Assembly (NCBI GenBank): GCA_023055505.1
Contig: JALIRH010000002.1
Span: 37,643,733 to 37,707,732 of the forward strand
Reading direction: 5' to 3'
From: Callipepla californica brunnescens
Taxonomy: Eukaryota > Chordata > Aves > Galliformes > Odontophoridae
Length of the DNA stretch: 64,000 nt
Shown here piece after piece: positions 11,201 to 21,806 of this stretch (positions within the stretch are counted from its first letter, which is position 1; each line of letters starts with the position of its first letter). The notes under the pieces are model-generated. The model was not told the origin of the DNA. It searched no databases and saw nothing but the letters and a program-made list of their open reading frames with translations. A program made the translations under genes and the position numbers.

Positions 11201-14200
11201 CGGCTCAGTACAGAGTCCTGGTAGCTAGAAGTCAGACTGTAACTGAAAACTTTAACTAATTTAATGAACCTTCACTTCTACTGCCTATTTCCCCAAGAAC
11301 ACTAAACTCTCCAGTTATTTAACATCGTGTTCTTTCTTAAGTCATACACTTTTGCAGCTTCTTGTGTCAAATCTCTGCATCTCAGACTTGTCAGAGTTGT
11401 GATGAATGACTGAAATACTACACCGCACTCATCAATTTCTAAATCTTACTGCAGGTCTATTCCTTCTCACAGAGGTTTGTTAATGGGGGTTTTAAAGGGG
11501 CTTCAGAAATGATAAAATAATTCCTCTGAACAGTGTGGAACAGATCAGGTCTGCTCCAAATTTAATTAAACTTTTGCTATTAACTTCAGTAAAATGAAGT
11601 ACAGCAGAACACAACAGTATTTTTTTTTCTGTCAAACCTACAAAAAGTGGATTGTAATCAACTTTTTAAAAAGGCTGAGCTTCAGATCTTGTGTAAAAAT
11701 CAATTTTGCAAGCAGTTTTTTAAGCAGTTAGTTCAATCTGATTTTTACAATTGCAGTTAGAGCATCCAAGTTAGAACACAAAATTTTCCCCCCACACACA
11801 GAGAAATCACTGAAAAACTACTGGGGAATTTGATTTTGGAGTTACTACCTTTTAATCTTTCTACACTTCAAGAACGAAAAGGAAAAAAAAATAGAGAAAA
11901 AGAAATAAATGAAGAGAGCCAAAGAGTCAAGAATATTTAACGTAGGATAAGACACTTCCAAAAGTCACTTAAAGAGAAAGTGATTTGATCTTGTAAGATT
12001 TCTGAAAGCAAACGATCAAATTACAGGAAAAAAAACAAAACAAAACATTATAATACTCTTCAGCTGAATTCTAAAACTAGACAAATACTTATAAGCACAT
12101 GCAAATACTTTCAAGTGAGAGGCATTAATCACTGTACTTTTATAACTCACATCCGAGATAAGACAGAAAGAAAGCTCAGACTATACTCATCCTTAGATAA
12201 CCTGAGACACAGAACTGCTGTAGTACAGGAGGTTGCAGAAGACAAATTTACCAAAACAAACAGCAAAGCCCTGAGACTTCCTCACATTATCTGCACTGCT
12301 GCTGAATCAGACGGGCTTTGCTTCTGATCCCTGGTCCATTTATAGCAGTAGCAGGGGTTGCATTACATTTACATTTATTCTAAACTTTTAAATCCAGACT
12401 GTGTCTCTGAAACATGCAGTGGATCAAATGAGAATTGTGCTTAAGGCATTAACTGTTGGCATCAAGAGGTGGCAGCTGAGTAATGGAGATAACATGAGTT
12501 ATCACACCTGGTCTGCATGCATGTGTTTTTGGTTTAAGTGCCTTTTCAAAAGCCATAATACAGAGGCAAAGACAAACCAGCAAGGTGACTAAAAACCATG
12601 GATGGTTAAATTAAGATGGCTCATCAGCTACCACTATCCACTGAACAGCCACTGCAGAAAGGTCCTAATGAAACACTATAGCACTAAGGACCAAGTCTCA
12701 AAACAAGTAATTAGCGGTGTCTTTTTCATAAAAGAAGAAACTACAGAAGTACAGAAGCTGGTTCACAGACACAAGAATAGGGAAAAAAAAAACAAAACCT
12801 TGTTCCCCCTCCAGAACTAACCTGCTTTGGATTCCAGACACACACACAGAAATTTGGTTCCCAGTATATCCCTATGGCAGTACTCCTCTTCTCTGGAAGG
12901 TATAGGGACTTTGCAAACTTGAAATGAGATGTCTCAGCAAGTATACTCTCATACAGTCAGGAGTTTCTGTATGAGCATGTACATGTGAGAGCCAAAAATC
13001 AGAACAAACGCAGGACATGGGAAAGCAATCAGTGAGGATCAGGTATGAAATTTCCTTACTTTTCCTCCACCACTAGCATTCTGCCTAGGTCTCAAATTCA
13101 ATAGTTACATGTTTTGTACTGAGATATCAAACATCTCAAAATGTATTATGTCCCCCAGATCCTGAAGAGACAAAGCTAGAGTATGCTAAGACTTGCTGCA
13201 CGTGCAGTGAGACAAACTTCATGATACGTGTGTAGAAGGTCTGGTCCACTCTTCTTTTCCTATTATTTAAAATAACAATAACAATAATAATAATAATAAA
13301 AATAATAATTAAAGTTTAGGATTTTTCTCGAACAAACAAAAACAAAGTAACAAACCATTATGCATCTTCAAGACTGACTTGCTAGTCAACTTTCTAGTCC
13401 TTTTAGCAGGGAAAGACGACACTTTTCAGTGTATTTGGAACGGACATTGACACTCCACTGCATACCCAAAAAGTCACTGTTAATAAGTATTTACACAGCT
13501 TGCCTAGAAAACTACAAAAAGCATTACTTTAAGTTCCAGTTCTATGTTCCACTACAAGTTAAATATGGTAAGTTTATGTCAAATACTTCGTATTAGGTTG
13601 CATTTACTATCCAATTGCTCACCTACCTTTTTTTCATTTTTAGAATATGAGATTACAAAAAAAAGGAATCTATCAAAATAGGATGACCGATGATCACTGA
13701 ATTTTAGAACAGGCAGAATCACCTTGCTTGAAACATACTTACAGAATATTGCAGACCAGAGAATTATTCTCACCATTTTCATTACCTAATCTATACCATC
13801 TGATTGAGTTTGAATGTATTTTGCTGAAAAAGATCTGTCTAATTAACGACATCTGTTGAAGGAATATCTGTTGAAGTAACTAATCATCATCTGGTCATTA
13901 GTCATTCTAAAACCTGAAAAGAAAATGTCTATTAAGCATGAATGTATGTAGCACCACTGCCTTATTAATTTTGATCAAAACAACTATCATTAAAACAAGA
14001 AGTTATGTTGAATAATTTAACGCTATGATTTGTAAATTCTATTGCAATTGCTCCTAATACACTTCATAGTTTTTAATATAGATTCTTTAATTGAAATAGG
14101 ACATTTTCAGTTTATATGGTCTTTCATAAATGCATAAAGATACCTTCCAAGGCTGAACTCATAATCTGAAAAATCCATAGATCACACTGGCACTTTTAAA

Positions 14201-15562
14201 ACCGTTTGTAGCTTCCAAGAAATTTATTCAGAAGAGTGGATATTTTGCTCTAAAAAAAATCACTATTTTAAGAAAGACCATCCGCTTATTCACTTCATAT
14301 ATATGTCAGTGATTATTTTTCTTCTTTACCTGATATTTAAATACGAAGTATTTATTCACAATTTTAATTTTGAAAGATAACCTATTGTACAGTACTACCA
14401 AAAAACCCACTTTCAGTCGCTTTTATTCAACTTCATGGCACTTATGTTCCAAACCACAACAGATCTTACCCTTAGCAGCTATTTCTTACTAACTAACTAA
14501 AACCTCATTCACCCATATACTTTGTCTTACACTGAAACACATAATTGCATCATTATTTGGTGAACTGTAACCTATAAGGACACTGTAAGAAAAGAACCTG
14601 TGTCCAGTTGACTAAACTCAGGACAAATTTTTGTTATAAAATAGCAATCAGTTTTCCCTAAGGAGAGGTCATTAGTGGGTCAAGTGGATAAAAAGAAGTG
14701 TGCCAAAATATATTTCAACAATTACTATTTCTCTTCAGGAATATTCTTATCAACGATAATACAAATGAACATTAATCCCTCTTCTGAGTCAGTTTCTATA
14801 AGGTCAGTTCTAGCACCTGTTCACAGAAAAGGCTGTACTTTATATGCACCATTTAAGGCTCATTGCACTCCTGTGAAGTACTCTTGATTTTTTCTATTGC
14901 CATTTTAAGGCTAAGAACTGCTGTGCTAAGAAGATAATGGAATGCTGAATCCCTACACTGAGATTCAAAGCTAAGGTAAGGTTTTCAAAATAATGGCAAT
15001 ACAGATTTACATAAAGCTTATGAAGACAAAAATGATTAAAACCTTGTCTCTCAAAAAGGATCACTTTCACTTCTATATGTTCTGAAATCTTACTGAGGAA
15101 AGCAAAAGTATGGTAAATTGATAAACAGCAGCAGTTGCTTGATCTACAGGAAACAATGTAAGAAAGTAGTAACGCTTTATGTCCAACTAATGAATTGCAG
15201 TGAAGTAATATGATATTATTTTTAGAATTGATTATGAACTTATTGGCTCCTCTTTGTGTCTGCCACTGTAAATTTACATTAACAACCACTTAAATTAGAG
15301 TGCTATTGAACAAAAGTACAGTTTGTAGAGTTGCAAACACTTCGAATCTCAATGGAATGATCTTTCCATTGCCTTCTGTTCCATACAGCAGCATAGCTGC
15401 TGGTCACCCTATTGTGATAGCATCTAAATTTTTATAACATATTTTATCTATCGTTACTAATCCTCTGAAATACAGTGTGTCCTCATTAAAGCTAAAATTT
15501 AAATAAATACAAAGACAATTTTTTGTGTAATATGGAATAATAGACCAAAAAAATCATCCTAC
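8284..15562 (-). other. SNTG1 intron 3 (7.3 kb)
   Basis: A long stretch without a recognised transposable element, unusual for this window. It contains an AAT/AAC trinucleotide run (13269-13310) and scattered poly-A tracts. Short open frames on both strands (for example 14894-15289 minus) are AT-rich, resemble no family I know and are treated as chance. Confidence 0.8.
13269..13310. repeat. AAC/AAT trinucleotide repeat
   Basis: AAC-type units followed by AAT units, 42 bp, imperfect. Confidence 0.9.
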
Positions 15563-15619
15563 CTTTATACTTAATCCAAATCCTCCTACAGTCTGTCTTC
15601 TAATTGTTACTGTCCTTTC
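15563..15619 (-). CDS. SNTG1: SNTG1 coding exon 3 (residues 55-73, PDZ start and binding loop)
   Basis: This 57-nt exon gives 19 codons reading ERTVTIRRQTVGGFGLSIK, phase 0 at both ends. It encodes the first beta strand of the PDZ domain and the carboxylate-binding loop; the GGFG at residues 66-69 is the family's GLGF-type motif, which holds the C-terminus of ligands such as sodium-channel or kinase tails. The donor is GTAGGAT at 15562-15556. The acceptor is unusual: CAG directly preceded on the coding strand by 25 uninterrupted T (15623-15647). Skipping would preserve frame but remove the ligand-binding loop. An alpharetrovirus-like LTR in the same orientation lies 443 bp upstream in the intron. 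Confidence 0.95.
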
Positions 15620-15620
15620 C

Positions 15621-15647
15621 TGAAAAAAAAAAAAAAAAAAAAAAAAA
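15621..15647 (-). promoter_or_regulatory. SNTG1 exon 3 splice-acceptor tract of T25
   Basis: On the minus strand 25 consecutive T (plus-strand A at 15623-15647) run straight into CAG and exon 3. It is both a mononucleotide microsatellite and the polypyrimidine tract of the acceptor. Confidence 0.9.
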
Positions 15648-16056
15648 GCCCAATCAAGTTAAGTTTGGTTAGGTTTAGTACTTTCTGCCATAACATCTAG
15701 AATCACATTTCATTTAGTTCTTTCTGTGCTACTCTCCTACAATGATTTTACCTTCAATGATAAACTTGTGAATTCCTGAACATAAAACTCCCATGCTGAA
15801 GGAGTAAACAACAAAATCTAGAAAAACAGCAGAGCTTGGCTGAGGCAAAAATGTATTTGTTCTGTTCTTATGATACTGGCAATGTGTGCACTAGTAAATA
15901 CCGCAGTGCAATAAGAACAGATCTGTAGTGTTAAACTGTTGGTGCAGGACTTTTTACTCACAACACATGCATTTCAGATGTCTTAGTTCAACTGTCCTAA
16001 ATTTGTCTTGTGGATAGATTGAACACTAGATGTTGATGTAAATAAAGTGCACTCCT

Positions 16057-16274
16057 GGAGCATGTTGTCCCTTTTGAAGGCTGGTCCGCCTGCGATAGCA
16101 AATAGCTAGGACCATGCTACACAGGCACCAATATGATGATGTAGCAAATGGCATTTATTAAGGCACAACAACTCCTTAAGTACACATCCTGCTTCACACC
16201 CCTTATTCACAGAGCAGGAGGGTCCTATTGCACCACAACCCGATACCCCGGTAACGCCTACTACAACAGGAGCA
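16057..16274 (-). mobile_element. Short solo LTR, avian alpharetrovirus-like, sense to SNTG1
   Basis: The LTR is 16063-16268 (206 bp), beginning TGTTGTCC and ending CTACAACA, with a perfect 6-bp terminal inverted repeat (TGTTGT/ACAACA). It is flanked by identical 6-bp GGAGCA at 16057-16062 and 16269-16274; a 6-bp target duplication is characteristic of avian leukosis-type integrases. On the minus strand it has a TATA-like TACTTAAG (16182-16175), then AATAAATGCCATTTG (16159-16145) followed by ATATTGGTG, resembling the R region of alpharetrovirus LTRs as I remember it. At 206 bp it is shorter than the usual 280-340 bp, with little U3 upstream of the TATA. No coding sequence is attached, so it is an old non-functional relic. 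Confidence 0.85.
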
Positions 16275-16932
16275 CATTCTCCAAATTAGTTTCATCTAAA
16301 AATGAATAAAGTTTAGGTACTTCAGCATCACTCAGTGACATGAACAAAGCAGGAATGGTGCAGATGATCCCAAAACTCATTTCAAGGCTCATTCTAGGTC
16401 CAAATTAAGAGACTAATGTAAACACAGTCACTGTTTGATCTCATGGTTCTGGTTTAAAAATTAAAAAATTAAAAAACCAGTAGTCATAAAGGCTATTGTT
16501 ATAGATACAATTATTTAAAGCAGGTCTTGTTTTCTTTTCTATTTCTTACCCTTAAAGTTTGCTCTGAAAAAACTGTAGCCTAGTGTCTGTCCTAGATATG
16601 AACATTTCAAAAGCAAGAACTTTTTTTTTTTTTTTGTAATTTGTGTTGATTTTATTCCCAAAGATCATTTTATATTAAAAAATTTGAATTGCAGTGAAAA
16701 ATCTTAGCAGCAGATTATAAAGGTATAGCATACATCCAGTCACAGATAGAAGAAATAGCTTAAATACTTACGTCCTATATATGTGGTTTAGATTTTTATA
16801 TTCTTTTCAATACATGTAATTTCATATGTCTGAATATATATTTTCATACTTTCCAGTCCAGTTAGCAAAGATTGACTGTGCCATGCAGATTTGCATAGAC
16901 AATTGCAAATATATGCTATCAACACTGTTTAT

Positions 16933-16964
16933 TACATTAATATCATAATACATTAATATCATAA
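16933..16964. repeat. Perfect 16-bp tandem duplication
   Basis: TACATTAATATCATAA occurs twice back to back (16933-16948, 16949-16964). Confidence 0.95.
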
Positions 16965-19902
16965 TTCAGTCCATATGATTGTTGAGGAGTGTAATAAGAA
17001 TAAGGAAGCATAAGGTTTTTCTGTCTCCTATGAAAAATATGCCAGCACGAGTGAGCTTGAAAGCTTTACAGATGTGTTTTCCCCTCCTTCACATGTAGAA
17101 AGAAAATAAAGGAGATAGGGAGGTAAAAGGTTTGGAAAATGGATGCTGCTGAATTTCAGGGAAAACTCAGTTACTGTCTTTCACATTTGTGACAAATGAA
17201 ACTCCATAAAAAGCAAGCACAAACCTGTGCAATGTTTTGAGCACCAAGGAAAGAATGGCTGCCCAAAATGAGACTTCACATTTATTTATTTACAGCAATC
17301 TTTGTAATTTTTTGTTTACATAAAATATGTATTGAGATGTATTGAAAACTTATTTTTTATTTGTAATCCTCAAATGAATGTGCAGCATGGCATGTGCAGA
17401 GAATCCAGAAGAGCCCTCTCAGCTCTTCACTGACACCTTCTAGTAACTTTCATAACAAACTGCCCAAGAAGAGCCACAGAGCTACTTCAGGCCACAAACC
17501 ACAATCAGAAAACCTCTCATCCACCAGGAGGTTTCAGTCAGATAATGCTGACAGCAGTACAGCCAGGATAAACTAATATAGGCCACAGCTTGATGTTTGA
17601 TCTGAGCTGAGTTTACACATAAAAATATGAAACACTCAGCTGTGACTCTGCTGACAGTAATTTTTTTCCAATAGTTATCTCTCATTTTCAGCTCTTCCTT
17701 CTGTTGGATATGTAGTTAAGAACAACAGACTACTACATTCTAATCAATACAATCTAATATTTTTGTTACACATTCTCAAATCAAACAAAATACATAAGAA
17801 TACTCTGAAGAATAACAATCTTTTAATTATTGAAGATGGCTAACATAACAGTACTACATTATCCATGCATGGAACAAAGCACATTATAATTCATACTTTT
17901 CAAGTGAACTAGTATGCTCATTAAAGAACATAAATCTTCATAAAAAAATGTAATTTGTCATTGCTGTTAAATGTAAAGAGTGACATCTAAACTAGAGCTA
18001 TGCCTTTAAAAAAGTCTAATTAACTGCCTTTTCATTCTCTTTCTTAATACAACACATATTCGTATGTACCTATATAAAAGAGTCAGTAAAATATTCTTTC
18101 TGGTTTTCACTCAGCTAGGGCAGACTCCAGCAAGCCATAATAATATTTGATTTATTTGTTGTTTGTTTTGTTGTGTTTTTCCTGAGTTTGATAGCCCATA
18201 CGACATAAAACTATAAATATTTTACACTGGAGCTTGGCATTACTTTTTAAGAGCTAAAAATGAATGTACTTCAAAAATGCTTTACCAATATAGCAGCTTA
18301 CTAAGTAGAAAAAATTGTGTCAGAGTAAGCAAATAGAACAGTCAGAAATAATTTAAGTAATTGTAACTTTGCAGCACAATGTAGTTTATCAAAGGGTTTC
18401 ATATGGTACTTTTTCTAGTTTCTTTTCTATCTCTGTTGAAGGAGGATATGAAGTATTTCAGGTTTGGACTGTTATAGAATGGAATTGAAATTCAAGAGCA
18501 TACTGCATATTAGATACACTCTAGTTATGTGTTACATGCAAAGTATTGCACTGTATTCAGCTTACACACTTGACAGACCTAAAGAAAAGAATTTTGTTAC
18601 TTCAGTGTATCTTTAATAAAATACTTACATATTCTTCGCTACAAAATAGCTAGCAATCACAAATATGAAAATAATTAACAACCTTCAAAAATGCAAACCA
18701 GAATTACATAAGAGTTAAGTATTTCATTACTAAGCCACCAATAATTCACTAGTGTGCAATTACAAGCCTCACATAGAGTGAAACAGCTTTTCCCAAACTG
18801 AAATCCTGGCATAAGATCAGACCCCCACTCTCATCAATTTTTCTTCTTTTAACCAAAACATTAGAAGAAAAATAATGAGATTCATCTAATAAAAGTTAAG
18901 TCATCTAAAACTTGGGCAATGGTCAAAGGAAATTTTCTCTATAATCAAAAAAGGAAAAAACAATACATTCAACTCAGATGATTTTAAGTAGGTGCCCACG
19001 TCAGGTGGAAAATTACTTCATCCTTTATATCCACCATTGTGTACAGGATGTCAAATAAAACTTTAGAAAAACAAATCCTATACTTAGGGTTCCAAAGTAA
19101 CTTAACTAAGCATTTTGATGATAATTTTGAAATGTTTTAACAGAGAATACTTTTATCTAAATAAGGTTTGCTTTCACAGTATGTGACTTGCAATAAATGA
19201 GCTTTATTTCAGTGCCATCTTCAAATAAAATGAAGAAAAAAAATCTCACCTACGGTGCACTGTGTTTTTATTTAACATGTTTATATAATGATTAATATAA
19301 CAAAGTTTAACCAACAAGCTGAAGCAAAATATTTTGTTTGGATTCCTTTGATTTTTCACTGGTCTAACAGCTTGCTTTTTAAGTTCTTAAAATGCTTAAC
19401 AACTATTCATGAATAAAAGATGACAACTCTAGAAGGCTTCCTTTTTTTTTTTTTTTTATAATAAAGAAGGGCTCCAATTTTTCAATACACCATTTATAGT
19501 GTTCTGACATAACGGTAGTACAGTTCTTTTGATACTCATGATATCCTTAAAATAAAATCTAACAAAAAGTCTGCATCAGATGCAATCTTGTCTATTAATA
19601 TTTTACTTAAATTAGCATTCCCCTCTTTATTTACACATAGTAGAAGTCTATGATTGAAACTGCACTGTTTTTGAAGCTTCTCAAAACTGTGCCATCTCTG
19701 AGTTTTCTCCAGGTTTATATAAAATAAATTTGATGCTAATAAAATGCTACCCAGTTTGATATGGGACTAAACAACAAACCCTGCAAACATATAATTCCCT
19801 CATCACATTTATTAGCTACTTATGCTAAACAAAAGGAAAGTTAAAGATCCTAAGGTTTTTAGACACAAGATTCAGAAGAGTGTTTTATATCCTGCTTCCT
19901 GG

Positions 19903-19907
<5 letters not shown>

Positions 19908-19939
<32 letters not shown>
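19908..19939. repeat. A32 homopolymer
   Basis: Thirty-two consecutive A. There is no AATAAA just upstream and no recognisable processed-gene sequence, so I treat it as simple repeat and not a retrocopy tail. Confidence 0.9.
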
Positions 19940-19942
<3 letters not shown>

Positions 19943-20363
19943 GTTATTTTATTGAAAAACTCAAAGCTGCTGCCAAGCTGTCAGTATTTTCTATGCCTGT
20001 AACTCAGAAAATTCCTCATCCACGCATATGTTCATTGACTGGAAAGGAGAGCTAAGAGTTTTGCCAAAAATCTTACTCATCTGAGAGCTATGTAATGAAA
20101 CAGAAAGGCAGTAGTTTTTAGGCTCCCATTAAAGATGTATTAAATTTTTCCCTTAAAAAAAACAGTATGAACTTGAGATTGCAGACATCTTAAGGGGATT
20201 AGAAATGAAGTATTGTCTTGTGAGCACACAGTGACAATACATAATCAGAAAAGAAAAGCACAAAATACTACGTAATCATTAACTATTTTGGAAAACAAAA
20301 GCTCTGTTTTCACTGTGGATGAAATAGTTGCAAAGATACTATATATATATACTATTAAAAAGA

Positions 20364-20948
20364 GTGTGTACTAAAAAGAACATGGCTGGAAGGTCAAGGG
20401 CGGTGATCCTCCCCTTCTATTCTGCCCTGAAGAGGCAACACTTAGAATACTGTATTCAGTTCTGGAGTCCTCAGCTCAAAAACGACGGAGATTTCCTAAA
20501 AGGTGTCCAGCTGAGGGCCAAAAAGATGAAAAAAGGCCTGGAGCACCTCCCTTATGAGTAAAGACTGAGAAACCTGCGTCTGTTCAGACTGGTGAAAAGA
20601 AGACTGAGGGGGGAATCTAATAAATATTTGTAAATATCTAAAGGGATGCAGAAGGGAAATGGATGAGGCCAAGTTCTTCCCAGTGGTCTGCAGTGATAAG
20701 ACAAGGAGCCTAAAACTTGAACATGGGAAGTTCCATAAAGATATTCAGAACTTCTTTGTATTAAGGGTGACAGAGGACTGGAAAAGGGTGCCCAGAGAGC
20801 GTGCAGAGTCTCCTTCTATGGAGATATTCAAGACCTGTCTGGATGCATACCTGTGTGGCCTATAGTATGTACCTGTTTTAGCATAAGAGTTGGACTCAGT
20901 GATCTCTTAAGGTCTTTTCCAACCCCTGCAATTCTGTGATTCTGTGAT
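20364..20948 (+). mobile_element. CR1 LINE 3' fragment
   Basis: Plus-strand CR1 starting in the RT C-terminal region: FYSALKRQHLEYCIQFWSP at about 20419-20475, then KMKKGLEHLPYE, then a segment around 20659-20865 ending FKTCLDAYLCGL. It ends in two ATTCTGTG octamers (20930-20947). Stops and frame changes between the segments show it is decayed. It is followed by A-rich simple sequence. Confidence 0.9.
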
Positions 20949-20985
20949 ATATATTAAAAACAAACAAGTAAACCAAACCAGAACA

Positions 20986-21015
20986 AAAATAAATAAATAA
21001 ATAAACAAACAACAA
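20986..21015. repeat. AAAT/AAAC simple repeat after a CR1
   Basis: AAAT units followed by AAAC units shortly after the 3' end of the CR1 at 20364-20948. CR1 normally has no poly(A) tail, so this is more likely independent simple sequence. Confidence 0.85.
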
Positions 21016-21771
21016 AGAAACCTCTTTATGCATTGAATAATACCATCCATTTTCCAGTAGAGAGATTTTACATCCTCTTTCTGCTAACGCTTTATTCTTT
21101 TTTACTGATTTTTCATTGAATTAATTGACGTGAGCAGTCAAATTTTTAACTCATTCCTAGAACACACAGGTCACTCACATCTCTGATTTGAATTTAAACT
21201 GCAAATGCCAGTGGTCTTGCTCAGCTGCTCGCAACTACTTAATTCAGTTCCTCATGCAACTGAAGAAGGTTGGCAGTATGGAGAGGCAACAGAATGCGTG
21301 CTAAATTGGGAATCCTGGTTCCTCTGCAGCTGTGCATGGTAAATGCAGATGTGTTATACAAACTGCTAACACTGAATCTAATGAACAAGAGCATCTGACT
21401 GCTTTTTTTATTTTTCACTGCAGTGTGTTACTGTTAATATAGCATTTGCTGAAAACCAGAAACACTCATCTAAATTTCTACCCATAAAAATTTTACTCCT
21501 AGGACCGATTGATTTCAGACTATTGAATTTTTCAATACATAGGAAGATAATGAAAACAAAGGAGAAGAAAGGAAATCCAAAGTCAGTATTGATCTGTTTT
21601 CTCAGAAGGTTAAGTGAAGAACACCCTTTGTAGTTTCATCATAGGTACAGTTTCCAGCTGCCACTTCCCATCATATCACATCAAATCATATCATATCCTG
21701 ATCAATGTTTTGGGTTTTCCAAGTGTTTCTTCGTATTCAATGTTTGTATTATTTTTCTTTTAGAGAAAAAC

Positions 21772-21806
21772 AAATAAATAAATAAATAAAGTAAGCAAGT
21801 AAGTAA
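21772..21806. repeat. AAAT then AAGT simple repeat
   Basis: AAAT units grade into AAGC/AAGT units. Confidence 0.85.

Noticed and set aside
14894..15289. 131-codon minus-strand open frame
   Set aside because: It has no recognisable domain and lies within a SNTG1 intron of AT-rich sequence. Its length is plausible by chance in 64 kb.
19822..20055. A32 tract as the tail of a processed pseudogene
   Set aside because: No AATAAA upstream, no target duplication seen, and no recognisable parent gene.
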